Assembly: GCF_017894385.1 (NCBI RefSeq)
Contig: NZ_CP059560.1
Span: 372,001-436,000, forward strand
Reading direction: 5' to 3'
Source of the DNA: Aromatoleum petrolei
GTDB taxonomy: Bacteria; Pseudomonadota; Gammaproteobacteria; Burkholderiales; Rhodocyclaceae
DNA length: 64,000 nucleotides
Positions 53,048 through 62,250 of the stretch are shown one piece after another. The notes under the pieces were generated by a model. The model did not search any database, had not been told where the DNA came from, and saw only the letters and a program-made list of their open reading frames with translations. How positions within the stretch are numbered: position 1 is the first letter of the stretch; each line of letters starts with the position of its first letter. Both the position numbers and the translations under genes were made by a program.

Positions 53048-54472
53048 TCAGGCTTTCATGATCTTCAGCGTCTGGATCGAGGTGTATTCCTCCAGGCCGT
53101 AACGACCGAACTCGACGCCCAGCCCCGACTGCTTCACGCCGCCGAAAGGTGCGTCGGGCTGAACCGCGCCGTGTTCGTTGATCCACGCCGTGCCGCACTC
53201 CAGTTGCAGCGCGAGCTCGGCGGCTTTCTTGCGGTCGTTCGACCACACCGAGCCACCGAGGCCGTTTTCGTTGTCATTGGCGCGGGTCAGCACCGCATCG
53301 ACGTCCGAGTAGCGGATCACCGGCAGCACCGGCCCGAACTGCTCTTCATCGACGACGCGCATGCCGTCCTTCGCATCGGCGATCACCGTCGGCTCGTAGA
53401 AATAGCCCTTCCCGGGTCGCGCCTTGCCGCCCGACAGGATCCGCGCACCGTTCGCGCGTGCGTCCTCGACCAATTCGTGCACGAAGTCGAGCTGGGCCTT
53501 GTTCTGCACCGGGCCGAGCTGCGTGCCTTCGACCAGACCGTCGCCGACGACCGTATCGCGTGCAAGACGCGCGAGCTCCTCGACGACTTCGTCGTAGATG
53601 GAGTCATGCACGTACAGGCGCTTGAGGCAGGCGCAGGTCTGACCGTTATTGTGGAAACCGACGCCGAAGAGCTTGGGCGCAACCGCCTTCGGATCGACAT
53701 CGGGCAGCACGATTCCCGCGTCGTTGCCACCGAGCTCCAGCGTGAGCCGCTTCAGGTTGCCCGCGGCGTTCTGCATGATGGTCTTGCCGGTCGGCGTGGA
53801 GCCGGTGAACACGATCTTGTTGATGTCGGGATGCTTGGCGATCGCCGAGCCGACCCCGCTCTCGCCGGTGACGATATTGAGCACGCCCGGCGGCAGGATA
53901 CGGTTGGCGAGCTCGGCGAAGCGCAGCGTGGCAGTGGGTGTCAGGCCAGACGGTTTCATGACGACCGTGTTGCCCGCGCGCAGCGCCGGGATCACGTGCC
54001 AGATGGCGATCATCAGCGGCCAGTTCCACGGGGTGATCGACGCGACCACGCCCAGCGGCTTGCGATGGACTTCGATACGGGCGATGTCATCGTCCTGGAT
54101 CACTTCGACCGGCAGATCCAGATCAGCGGTGACGTGCGTCCAGGCGATGGAACCCCCGACCTCCATGCCCGCGCCCACGCCGTTCAGGCCCCCGAGCGGC
54201 TTGCCACTCTCCTTGGTGACCAACTCCATCAGGGTTGGCATGTCCTCCTCGATCGCAGCGCCCAAGGCATGCAGCAAGTCCTTGCGACGCGCGTCCGGCG
54301 TGCGGCTCCAGTCATGAAACGCGGCACGTGCGGCTGCGACCGCCTGGTCCACGTGCCCGGCATTTCCGGCCTGCACGCACGCGAAGGCCTCGCCGGTCGC
54401 CGGATTGATGACGTCGAACGCGCTGTCGGCCTTCACGGGCTGGCCGTTGATGATCATGTCGAAAACTTGCAT
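53048..54472 (-). CDS. Aldehyde dehydrogenase (last gene of the amine/module B operon)
   Basis: 474 residues from ATG 54472 (AGAGGAGA upstream). Catalytic Cys280 (NNGQTCACLKR), Glu246 (LTLELGGNDAG) and SITPWNWPL are intact. A double Cys (CAC) follows the nucleophile. The sequence is distant from the ALDH at 48265-49770. It lies 133 bases after the YCF48-like gene on the same strand. It would oxidise to the acid an aldehyde such as that formed by the amine oxidase of the same operon. It has no signal peptide, so that aldehyde would have to reach the cytoplasm. Confidence 0.92.
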   Translation of the reverse strand: MQVFDMIINGQPVKADSAFDVINPATGEAFACVQAGNAGHVDQAVAAARAAFHDWSRTPDARRKDLLHALGAAIEEDMPTLMELVTKESGKPLGGLNGVGAGMEVGGSIAWTHVTADLDLPVEVIQDDDIARIEVHRKPLGVVASITPWNWPLMIAIWHVIPALRAGNTVVMKPSGLTPTATLRFAELANRILPPGVLNIVTGESGVGSAIAKHPDINKIVFTGSTPTGKTIMQNAAGNLKRLTLELGGNDAGIVLPDVDPKAVAPKLFGVGFHNNGQTCACLKRLYVHDSIYDEVVEELARLARDTVVGDGLVEGTQLGPVQNKAQLDFVHELVEDARANGARILSGGKARPGKGYFYEPTVIADAKDGMRVVDEEQFGPVLPVIRYSDVDAVLTRANDNENGLGGSVWSNDRKKAAELALQLECGTAWINEHGAVQPDAPFGGVKQSGLGVEFGRYGLEEYTSIQTLKIMKA

Positions 54473-54605
54473 CGGATCTCCTCTTGTCCATAGGTAAGTG
54501 TCACAACGCCGCCATATGGGCATGACGTGTGACGCTGAAAGTGCAGGCTGATCGGGCGAACCGCTGCCCCGTTAGCCGAATTCGGCAGAGCGAATTCCCC
54601 CGCGC

Positions 54606-55583
54606 CTACTGCGGCACGACGCCGGCGCGCGAGAACAGGACGAGCTGCGACAGGTCGGTGCCCACGGCAGTAGTGAGCGAGAGCCGGTCGGGGCGCTGGC
54701 TTGCCGCGAAGCTTCTGCCGGCGTCACGGCTTTCCAGCATCAGGCCGTCCAGTCCGACCGCCAGCACCCGGTCCGCGAGGGGGACGAGCGACGTGATCGA
54801 ACTCTGCGTGCCGGTCTCCACCTTCTGCCAGCTCTCGCCGCCATTGCCGCTGCGATACAGGCTCCCGCGCAGCCCCGCCGCGAGCAGGGTGCCGTCGGCA
54901 AGAGCCGTGCCGCTCCAGAAGGAGCCGCGATAGCCGGACGGCAGGTAGGTCCAGGTCTGGCCGTGGTCAAGGGAGCGGAGTACCGTGCCGCGCTCGCCGA
55001 CCACGAAGAGGGCTGCATTGCGATCCGCGAAAACGTGCATCAGGTTGCGGTCGGCTCGGCTGTCGTTCGGCGGAGGGGCAAGTTTCACGGTATCCCAGGT
55101 CCTGCCGCCGTCGGCCGTCCGCAACATCAGCGACCAGAGCCCGACCGCGATGCCGTGCTGTGCGTCGGTGAAGCGCACCGAGAACAGGGGCCGGTCCTCG
55201 GATGTATCCAGGCGCTGCGAGGTCCAGGTCTCGCCCCCGTCGACAGTGTTGAGGATGGCCCCCCAGTGCCCCACCGCCCAGCCGGTGTTCTGATCGACGA
55301 AGGAAACGGCGGTGAGCGCAGCATTTACCGGCACCTTCGCTGCCTGGCGCCAAGTGAGCCCCTTGTCGTCCGACAGCAACACGACCCCGCGTTCGCCCAC
55401 GGCGACCAGACGCTCTCCGGCCTGTGTGGCCGCGAGGATCATCGACTTGCCCGCTGCCGCGGAGCGCTCGGCGGCGCGCGGTGTGAGCGTCGCCGCGTCC
55501 GCCGCTCCTGCGAACGCATTCATCGACGCCGCGATCATCACCGGCACGATCGCCCCGAGGATTACTCGAAATCCGTTCTTCAT
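54606..55583 (-). CDS. YCF48-like beta-propeller periplasmic protein (module B)
   Basis: 325 residues with a signal peptide ending near AFAGAADA. Blades read AGERLVAVGERGVVLLSDDK, WAVGHWGAILNTVDGGETW, GIAVGLWSLMLRTADGGRTW and LAAGLRGSLYRSGNGGESW, the BNR/YCF48 pattern. It is clearly paralogous to 26408-27454 but shorter. GGAGA lies before the ATG, and the gene follows the RND gene by 13 bases, so they are co-translated. A scaffold or chaperone role beside the RND protein is inferred. Confidence 0.86.
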   Translation of the reverse strand: MKNGFRVILGAIVPVMIAASMNAFAGAADAATLTPRAAERSAAAGKSMILAATQAGERLVAVGERGVVLLSDDKGLTWRQAAKVPVNAALTAVSFVDQNTGWAVGHWGAILNTVDGGETWTSQRLDTSEDRPLFSVRFTDAQHGIAVGLWSLMLRTADGGRTWDTVKLAPPPNDSRADRNLMHVFADRNAALFVVGERGTVLRSLDHGQTWTYLPSGYRGSFWSGTALADGTLLAAGLRGSLYRSGNGGESWQKVETGTQSSITSLVPLADRVLAVGLDGLMLESRDAGRSFAASQRPDRLSLTTAVGTDLSQLVLFSRAGVVPQ

Positions 55584-55596
55584 TGCATGTCTCCGC

Positions 55597-57993
55597 TCAG
55601 TGCGCCAGGATGCCCGGCGCGCGCACGGCGCTCCGCCGCGGGAAGAGCCGTTCGAGCCAGACGGCCAGCGCGGGCAGCGCGGTCATCGCCATCACCATGT
55701 TGATCATGAACATGAAGGCCAGCAGCTTGCCCATGTCGGCCTGGAACTTGAGTTCCGAGAACATCCAGGTCGCTACGCCGACCGCCAGCGTGATCGCGGT
55801 GAAGATGGTCGCGGTGCCGACTTCGAGGATCGCGTGTTCCAGCGCCTTGACGATGTGCTGGCCGTTGGCGAGGTGCAACTGCAGGCGGTTGTAGATGTAG
55901 AAGGCGTAATCCACGCCTATCCCCACCGCCAGCACCATCACCGGGAGCGTCGCCACCGTTAGCCCGATCTCCAGCTCCTTCATGAACCAGTAGCCGATGA
56001 AGGTGCCGACCGTGAGCGGCAGGCAGCACGCGATCACGGCACGGAAATCCCGATACACGAGGGCGACGAGGATCACAATCGCCGCATAGACGTAGAGCAT
56101 CATCGGGAGTTCCGACTTGTGCACCTCCTCGTTCACCGCCGCCTGCACGCCGGCGTTGCCCGACGCGAGCCGGATACCGATCCCGTCTTCCCGGTCACGT
56201 TCGCGGAAGGTTTTCACTTCCCGGATCACGCGATCGATCGTCGTGGCCTTGTGGTCGGTCAGGAACAGATGGACTGCCGTCATGCTGCAATCCTTGTTCA
56301 TGAAGCCGCGCACGCGGCCGATCTCAGTCGCGAGGGAGGCGTAGTTGCCGGCATCGATCGGCACCACCGACATCTTCGGATTGCCCTCGTTGTAGCCCTC
56401 GTTGTAGGTGCGCAGCTGCCCAGAGAAGGACAGCGCGGACAGCACTCCCGGCACATACTGCATCGCGGCGACGAAGCGATCCTGGTAGAGGCCGACCTTC
56501 ACGTTCTCGCACGACTCCGGCGGCGCCTCGAAGATCACGGTGAGCCAGTCGAGGCCCGTGTCGTAGCTGCCGGAAATCGCCACCGCGTCGCGATTGAAGC
56601 GCGCCTCGGGCCGCAGCTCCGGGGCTCCGGGTTGCACGGTGCCGACGACCCGGTCGCTGCTCTGCCATACCGCCGTGACGAAGACGGCCGCCGTGACGGC
56701 GATGACGATCGCGGCGTTGCGCGGCTCGGCGACGCGCGCGAGCGTCCGCAGCCAGGTCGCGCGCCGCTCGCGCTTGAGCATCGCGCGGTCGGCGTAGTCC
56801 TTCGTGAAATGGCACAGCGACGCGGCCAGCGGCAGCATCACGAGGTTGGTGACGATCTTGTAGCCGACCCCCAGAGATGCGGTGATCGCCAGCTCGCGCA
56901 CCATCGGAATGGGGATCAGGACCAGGGTCACGAAGGACACGAAGGCGGTCACGAGGGCGAGCGTGCCGGGGATCAGCAGCCCGGTGAAGCTCGCGCGCGC
57001 AGCCTCGTCGGTGCTGCGGCCGTGGGAGAGTTCGCGCACGATGAAGTTGATCTGCTGCACGCCGTGCGAAACGCCGATCGCGAACACCAGGAAAGGCACC
57101 AGCACGGCGAGCGGATCGAGTCCGTAGCCGAGCAGCTTCAAGGTGCCGAACTGCCATACCAGCGAGGTGAGCGAGCACACGATGGGCAGCAGCGTGAAGC
57201 GCACGGACTGGCAATACCAGTACACTGCAAGCGCCGTCAGCAGCAGCGCGATAGCGCAGAACTCGAGCACCGCCGATGCTCCGTCGGCGATGTCGCCGAT
57301 CTGCTTGGCAAAGCCGATGATCTGGATCTCGAACTCGCCGTCCTCGAACTTGCTGCGCAGCTGCTCTTCGAGGATGCGGTTGTACGCGACGTAGTCGACG
57401 CGATTGCCGTCGCGGTCGTGCTCCAGCAGCTCGGCGACGATCATCGCGCTAGTCTGGTCGCGGGCCACCAGTGTCCCGACGAAGCCGCCCTGGCTCGCCG
57501 CGCGCTGGATCGCCGCGAGGACGTCGGGCGTCAGATCCTTCGGCATGATCGTGCCCGCGATCAGCGGATCGGCGCGAAAGCCTTCCTCGGTGATCTCGTT
57601 GACGAAGGAGTTCGGCGTCCACAGGGACTGCACACCCAGCCGGTCGATATTCGGCAGGAAGCTCACCGCCTGCGTCACTTCATAAAGACGCGTGAGCGCG
57701 TCCTGCGTCCAGATCGTGCCCTTGCGCGCCTTGACGACGATGTTCAGCCGGTTCGCGCCGAGCACGTCGTCGCGGTACTGGTTGAAGGTCTGGATGTATT
57801 CGTGACCGACCGGCATCTGCTTCTCGAAGCCGGCGTCCATGCGCAGCTGCAGCGCGAACCACCCCATGAGCCCGGTAAATAGCGCGAGCAGGATCAGGAC
57901 GGTGCGCCGCTGGCCGAAGCAGAATGCCTCCAGCCGTCGCAGGCTGCGGGTGAGAAAGCTGTCGACCTCGTCGACGCTGAGTGGATTCAGCAT
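55597..57993 (-). CDS. RND/MMPL-type inner-membrane transporter (module B)
   Basis: 798 residues, twelve membrane helices in two halves with large periplasmic loops. GVSHGVQQINFIVRELS and LAVGIGVDYAFYIYNRLQLH are the conserved helix-4 and helix-10 regions, almost the same as in module A. The N-terminus is extended by a soluble segment (LNPLSVDEVDSFLTRSLRRL). No membrane fusion protein or TolC-like gene is nearby. It follows DUF1302 by 72 bases. Substrate unknown; hydrophobic cargo is expected for this class. Confidence 0.9.
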   Translation of the reverse strand: MLNPLSVDEVDSFLTRSLRRLEAFCFGQRRTVLILLALFTGLMGWFALQLRMDAGFEKQMPVGHEYIQTFNQYRDDVLGANRLNIVVKARKGTIWTQDALTRLYEVTQAVSFLPNIDRLGVQSLWTPNSFVNEITEEGFRADPLIAGTIMPKDLTPDVLAAIQRAASQGGFVGTLVARDQTSAMIVAELLEHDRDGNRVDYVAYNRILEEQLRSKFEDGEFEIQIIGFAKQIGDIADGASAVLEFCAIALLLTALAVYWYCQSVRFTLLPIVCSLTSLVWQFGTLKLLGYGLDPLAVLVPFLVFAIGVSHGVQQINFIVRELSHGRSTDEAARASFTGLLIPGTLALVTAFVSFVTLVLIPIPMVRELAITASLGVGYKIVTNLVMLPLAASLCHFTKDYADRAMLKRERRATWLRTLARVAEPRNAAIVIAVTAAVFVTAVWQSSDRVVGTVQPGAPELRPEARFNRDAVAISGSYDTGLDWLTVIFEAPPESCENVKVGLYQDRFVAAMQYVPGVLSALSFSGQLRTYNEGYNEGNPKMSVVPIDAGNYASLATEIGRVRGFMNKDCSMTAVHLFLTDHKATTIDRVIREVKTFRERDREDGIGIRLASGNAGVQAAVNEEVHKSELPMMLYVYAAIVILVALVYRDFRAVIACCLPLTVGTFIGYWFMKELEIGLTVATLPVMVLAVGIGVDYAFYIYNRLQLHLANGQHIVKALEHAILEVGTATIFTAITLAVGVATWMFSELKFQADMGKLLAFMFMINMVMAMTALPALAVWLERLFPRRSAVRAPGILAH

Positions 57994-58065
57994 GTGTAGG
58001 TGCTCTGTGGGGTTGGGTGCCGCGGATGACGCAGCGGCGCTTCGGGCAGCCGCTGCGTGGCCTCG

Positions 58066-59817
58066 TCAGAAGTTGCGCGAAACGAATCCGCCGATGAAGT
58101 CGCGGTCGCGGAACGGAGCGCTGACGGGCATGTCGCCGCCCCAGAACTTCGTGTAGTTGATGCCCGCCTGCCACGTGGCCGGATTGCGGTTGAAGAGCAC
58201 GTAGAAGTTGGCCGACTTCGCGCCCTCCATCCAGTTCGCCATGAAGTTCGGCGTGTTGCCCTGGACCGCGTGCGACAGGAACACGCCCGGGATCACCTGC
58301 CAGCCGGGAATCAGCGTGCTGTCGTAGGTCAGGCTGAAATCGAACATGTAGCCCCAGGACAGCTCGTCGCCCACCCCCTTGAAGGCGCCGTTGGCGTCGA
58401 GATAGGTCCACGCGCCCGCCGCGGGAAGCTGCTGGTAGCTCACGCCGTTGCGAGTGCGCGTGAACACCTTGTTCGAGCTCACGCCCGGGTAGGCGATCGC
58501 GACGGCCTCGCCGAGGAAGGTACCGGTCTGCGCGCCTACGAGGTCGAGGAACCAGCCGTGGTCGCTGGGCGTCAGGCTGAGGATGCCGGTGAGGTGGAGC
58601 TGGTAGCGCTCCCTGTCGATCGAGCCGTTGCACTCGTCGACGCCCGCGAGTCCGCCTGTCGCCGGATCGAGGCACACGCTCGTGGCGACCGCATCCTTGG
58701 GCCGGTAGGAGAGTTCCGCGCCGACCGCCCAGTTGCCGATCGACGTGTTCGCGCTGATGCCGTACAGCTCGCGGTCTTCCAGAAAATACACCTTCGTGTT
58801 GTTCTGCGCGTTCCAGTACTGGAAGTTCGGCGTCTTGTCGTGGAAGCGCTGATAGTAGAAGCCCAGGTCCACGTCCCAGCCTGCGGGGCGGACCTTCAGC
58901 GAGACGCCGTACTGCCCGCTGTCGCGCGGATCGTCGTCGCGGCCGACCGGAAAGGCTTCGCCTGCCGCCAGCATCGAGGCCTTCGCGCTCGACAGCGACT
59001 GCCCGAACAGCGGATCGCCCGGCGTGCGGATACGGCTCGCCGCGTCGGGCGTGAAATACAGCAGCTTATCGCGCCCTTTGTCGAAGGTGTCGCCCATCGA
59101 GAAGTAGGTTCCCGCAGGCGGAAACTCGTACTGCTTCCACTGAAATTGGTAGTAGGCCTCGAGGTTCACGCCGCGGCCGAGCCCTGTCGCCACGCTCAGC
59201 ATCGGCGACGGCAGGAAGGCCTCCTTCAGCTGCACGCCGGGCGACGACAGGCGCTGCAGGTCCATCGCGACGTTGGAATTGATGCCGCCGACCATGAACA
59301 AGCTCTCGCCCCAGCTCACAACCTGGTTGCCGAGCCGCACGCGGGCGCGCTGGCCGCCGAAATCGAGCTCCTTGCTCACCCACAGGTCGTAGAGCCGCGC
59401 ATAGCGGCCGACGGCGCGCTTCGCCTCGCCGTCGAGCGAGGTGCGCGCGGTCTCATCCGCGACGAAGTCGTACAGCCAGCCGACGCGGCCCATGAACTTC
59501 CATTCGTCGGGGAAGCTCAGCAGCAGTTCATGCGAGCCCTTCAGGTGCGTCGTGAAGAGATCGCCCTTGTCGTAGTTGAGATTGCCGTCGTCGGCGTTCC
59601 CCCATTGCACGGTGTTCGCACCGGCGCCGCAGCTTGTGGATTGATCGCCGTGATGATCGCAACGCTGGCCTTCGACACGCTGGCCGAAGCCGAGCGTGAG
59701 GGTGGTGTCGAACGAACCGGTGATCGAACCCGCCTCGAACTGGAACGCTTGCGCCGCGGGGGCGAAAATGCCCGCGAAAGCGAGACACAGCACCGTCCGT
59801 TTCAGATGGATGCTCAT
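58066..59817 (-). CDS. DUF1302 outer-membrane beta-barrel protein (module B)
   Basis: 583 residues; GAGGTAAG before ATG 59817. A signal peptide ends AAQA (about 23), then FQFEAGSITGSFDTTLTLGF, the DUF1302 opening. Aromatic-rich alternating strands continue (VDLGFYYQRFHDKTPNFQYW) to the end IGGFVSRNF with terminal Phe. Two cysteine pairs occur (Cys in GQRCDHH and TSCGAG near residue 55), absent from the module A copy, so an extracellular or periplasmic disulfide is possible. Predicted outer-membrane channel. Confidence 0.9.
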   Translation of the reverse strand: MSIHLKRTVLCLAFAGIFAPAAQAFQFEAGSITGSFDTTLTLGFGQRVEGQRCDHHGDQSTSCGAGANTVQWGNADDGNLNYDKGDLFTTHLKGSHELLLSFPDEWKFMGRVGWLYDFVADETARTSLDGEAKRAVGRYARLYDLWVSKELDFGGQRARVRLGNQVVSWGESLFMVGGINSNVAMDLQRLSSPGVQLKEAFLPSPMLSVATGLGRGVNLEAYYQFQWKQYEFPPAGTYFSMGDTFDKGRDKLLYFTPDAASRIRTPGDPLFGQSLSSAKASMLAAGEAFPVGRDDDPRDSGQYGVSLKVRPAGWDVDLGFYYQRFHDKTPNFQYWNAQNNTKVYFLEDRELYGISANTSIGNWAVGAELSYRPKDAVATSVCLDPATGGLAGVDECNGSIDRERYQLHLTGILSLTPSDHGWFLDLVGAQTGTFLGEAVAIAYPGVSSNKVFTRTRNGVSYQQLPAAGAWTYLDANGAFKGVGDELSWGYMFDFSLTYDSTLIPGWQVIPGVFLSHAVQGNTPNFMANWMEGAKSANFYVLFNRNPATWQAGINYTKFWGGDMPVSAPFRDRDFIGGFVSRNF

Positions 59818-59904
59818 CGTTTCTTACCTCGAAAGGGTCTCCGGCGGCCGGGGACAGCCCCGGTCGCGGCGAAGAGAGATCGGATTTCGGGAGAGGCTGG
59901 AGGA

Positions 59905-61281
59905 TCAGCGGTCGCTGATCGCCCGCAGGTTGTCGGGCGTGTAGAAATCGTCCCGGTACTTGGGATCGTTCGGCTCGGTCGCCCACGCCATGTCCTGCCC
60001 GGCGCCCAGCGAACCCTGGTCGTACAGCACTCGGCCGGACGCGAGGTCGTACTGCACGAAGGCCGGGTTGTCGCAGGTGCCGGTCTCGGCGACGGGGATC
60101 AGGAAGCTTTCGCGCACCTTCCAGAGCTTGCCCTGCGCGTCGTAATCCTCGGCTCCCATCAGCGCCCACGAATCCTCGTCGAAGTAGAACCGGCGCTTCG
60201 GCGCCACGTGGCGCACGCCGCTTTTTGCCGTCGCCTCGACGACCCACACGCGATGCAGCTCGTAGCGCGCCGCCTTCGCATCGACGCCCTCCGGGGTCAC
60301 GACCTTGTGGCGGTCAGCCGCCGGGTCGTACATGCCGAACGCGTTGTACGCGACATACATCTCCTTCTTCCCGATCAGCTTCCAGTCGAACCGGTCGGCC
60401 GGACCGTTGAACACGCGCGGCTCGTCCATCGTGTATTGATTCTCGAAGCCGATCTGCGGTGCGTCGTACGAATAACTCGGCATGCGGCGCACACGGCGCT
60501 GGCCTGGAAAGTAGTAGAAGGTGTCACCCGTCTTGTCGGTGTAGGAGGTGACGAGCAGCGCCTGACCGGCGAGCGCGGTGGGCGACGCGTAGGCGAAATA
60601 GGTGTTGTACTCGACTGGAGGCAGTTCGCTGAGCTTCTTGGCGCCCTTGCGTCCCCACGGGTAGTAGTAGGTCTGCGTCGACTTCGCCTCGATCCAGTCG
60701 CCGCCGCTCGCCCGCGGCGAGAGCATCGTCCACTGCGCGGGCAAGGTGATGCCGACGCCCGCGTATTTCATCTTGGCGTTCCACAGCACCTCGATTCCGC
60801 TCGTCGGCACCGGGAACGGGACGCCAGGCACGACCGCTTCGGCGAGGCTCCAGCCATCGCTTCCCAGCTTGGCTGCGGTGATGTTCTTCCGGGTGCTGTC
60901 CTGCACGAAGTCCGGCGCCGAGCAGTGGCGATGCGTCGGGTACACGTCCATGCGGTAGTTCTTCAGCGTCTTGAGCAGGGCACGCTGGCCTTCACCCAGC
61001 TTGTCCGCGTACTTGTCGGCATTCGAGCCATCGATCGTGTAGAGCGGCTTGTCATCCTTGTACTTGAAGAAGTTGCCGCGCGGCTTTCCATAGGCCCACC
61101 CGGGGCTGAGCGCGCCTCCGTCCTGCCATCCAGGAATCGAGTTGTCCTTGTTGGCGGCCTTCTCGCCACCCAGCGGGGTGAGATCCTTACCGAGCCTGTC
61201 GGCGTCCTGAGGCGCGGCCGCCAATGCGGCGCCGGCGGCCAGGGCCAGCGTCAGCAGGCCCGTTGTGCGTAATGCTTTCAT
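59905..61281 (-). CDS. DUF1329 (LolA-like) periplasmic protein (module B)
   Basis: 458 residues from ATG 61281 with GAGGAGAC upstream. A signal peptide ends ALAA. The DUF1329 landmarks are VYPTHRHCSAPDFVQDSTRK, YYFPGQRRVRRMPSYSYDAP, DRFDWKLIGKKEMYVAYNAF and YFDEDSWALMGAEDYD, matching those of module A. Family fold: LolA-like half-barrel for hydrophobic ligands. First gene of module B. It lies 72 bases after the SnoaL-like gene. Confidence 0.9.
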   Translation of the reverse strand: MKALRTTGLLTLALAAGAALAAAPQDADRLGKDLTPLGGEKAANKDNSIPGWQDGGALSPGWAYGKPRGNFFKYKDDKPLYTIDGSNADKYADKLGEGQRALLKTLKNYRMDVYPTHRHCSAPDFVQDSTRKNITAAKLGSDGWSLAEAVVPGVPFPVPTSGIEVLWNAKMKYAGVGITLPAQWTMLSPRASGGDWIEAKSTQTYYYPWGRKGAKKLSELPPVEYNTYFAYASPTALAGQALLVTSYTDKTGDTFYYFPGQRRVRRMPSYSYDAPQIGFENQYTMDEPRVFNGPADRFDWKLIGKKEMYVAYNAFGMYDPAADRHKVVTPEGVDAKAARYELHRVWVVEATAKSGVRHVAPKRRFYFDEDSWALMGAEDYDAQGKLWKVRESFLIPVAETGTCDNPAFVQYDLASGRVLYDQGSLGAGQDMAWATEPNDPKYRDDFYTPDNLRAISDR

Positions 61282-61353
61282 CCTTGTCTCCTCGCATCGT
61301 CGTGCGTTGTTGTCGTTTTGCATCCGGGCGGCGTCGTACGCCGCCTCGGCGTC

Positions 61354-61803
61354 CTACATGCTGCCCATCGTGTAGCTCTCGGCCACGACCCGCCAGCCGG
61401 CACGGGTCTTCTTCCATACGAACAGCGCGCGAACCTCGTAGTCGGCCGCGCTCGTGTCGGCGGGGCTGCAACGGTAGGTCGCGAAGGAATAACCAAGGCC
61501 GGCGGAGGCCTGGCGCGCGCCGTCAGGCTTGATCGCGCAGCTCCGTGTGCTCTTGGCGATGTCCATCACCACAGGCAGGAGCGCCGCTCGACCGCGGAGG
61601 ACCTCCTTTGTCCCCTCGCCTGTCACAACGGTGTCCGCCGTATACATTTCCTCGTACCAGCGCGCACCGTCGCGGGCCTCGATGGCCGCCTCGACCGCGC
61701 GATAACGCTGATCCAGGGCCCTCGCGAATTCCTCGCCGGCTGCGTGGGCGGCAAGCGGGACCGCCATCGAAGCCATGGCAGCAAGCACAACTCGTTTCAT
61801 CAT
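61354..61803 (-). CDS. Exported SnoaL/DUF4440-like protein
   Basis: 149 residues from ATG 61803 (AAGGAGAG upstream; an ATG one codon later is equally possible). A signal peptide ends AAHAAG. The mature part, FARALDQRYRAVEAAIEARD, TADTVVTGEGTKEVLRGRAA and VRALFVWKKTRAGWRVVAES, is an NTF2-like cystatin fold (SnoaL/DUF4440). It is periplasmic, between cytochrome c and DUF1329, so it may bind the operon's substrate or product. Two cysteines (SCAIK, RCSPA) may form a disulfide. Confidence 0.75.
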   Translation of the reverse strand: MMKRVVLAAMASMAVPLAAHAAGEEFARALDQRYRAVEAAIEARDGARWYEEMYTADTVVTGEGTKEVLRGRAALLPVVMDIAKSTRSCAIKPDGARQASAGLGYSFATYRCSPADTSAADYEVRALFVWKKTRAGWRVVAESYTMGSM

Positions 61804-61869
61804 CTGTCGTCTCTCCTTGAGTCGGATCGGAATATCCGTTTCATTCGGCAAAGCAGCGGACTACGCGTA

Positions 61870-62238
61870 TCAGCGCAGTCCCTTCAGCGCGTCGATGACT
61901 TCCTGCCGCGCCACGGCGTCCTTCAGCCCGGAAAAGGCCATCTTGGTACCGGGGGCGTAGGTCTGCGGTGCCTCAAGCCAACGGTGCAGTTCTTCCTCGG
62001 TCCAGTTCCCGCCACGCGCCCGCAGGGACTTCGAGAACACGAAGCCCGGCGCGTGCGCCACCGCTTGGCCGAATACGCCGTTGAGGTTGGGACCGACCGT
62101 GTGCGGGGCACCCTTCTCAATCGGATGGCAGGCCACGCACTGGGCCAGCGGACCGGACGCGGTTTGTGCTGCGCTGGCCGAAAGGGCGGCGGCAGCGGAC
62201 AGGGCAAGCCCTGCCCCGAGGGCAATCACAAGCTTCAT
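61870..62238 (-). CDS. Small periplasmic class I cytochrome c
   Basis: 122 residues with a signal peptide ending ASA (about 23). Heme-binding Cys34-x2-Cys37-His38 (CVACH) and distal Met100 (GTKMAF) fit a mono-heme cytochrome c of the mitochondrial/c2 type. AGGGGAC lies before ATG 62238. The gene starts 12 bases after the Tat-exported amine oxidase, which suggests it accepts electrons from that enzyme in the periplasm and passes them to the terminal oxidase or denitrification chain. Confidence 0.92.
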   Translation of the reverse strand: MKLVIALGAGLALSAAAALSASAAQTASGPLAQCVACHPIEKGAPHTVGPNLNGVFGQAVAHAPGFVFSKSLRARGGNWTEEELHRWLEAPQTYAPGTKMAFSGLKDAVARQEVIDALKGLR

Positions 62239-62250
62239 CGCACCGTCCCC

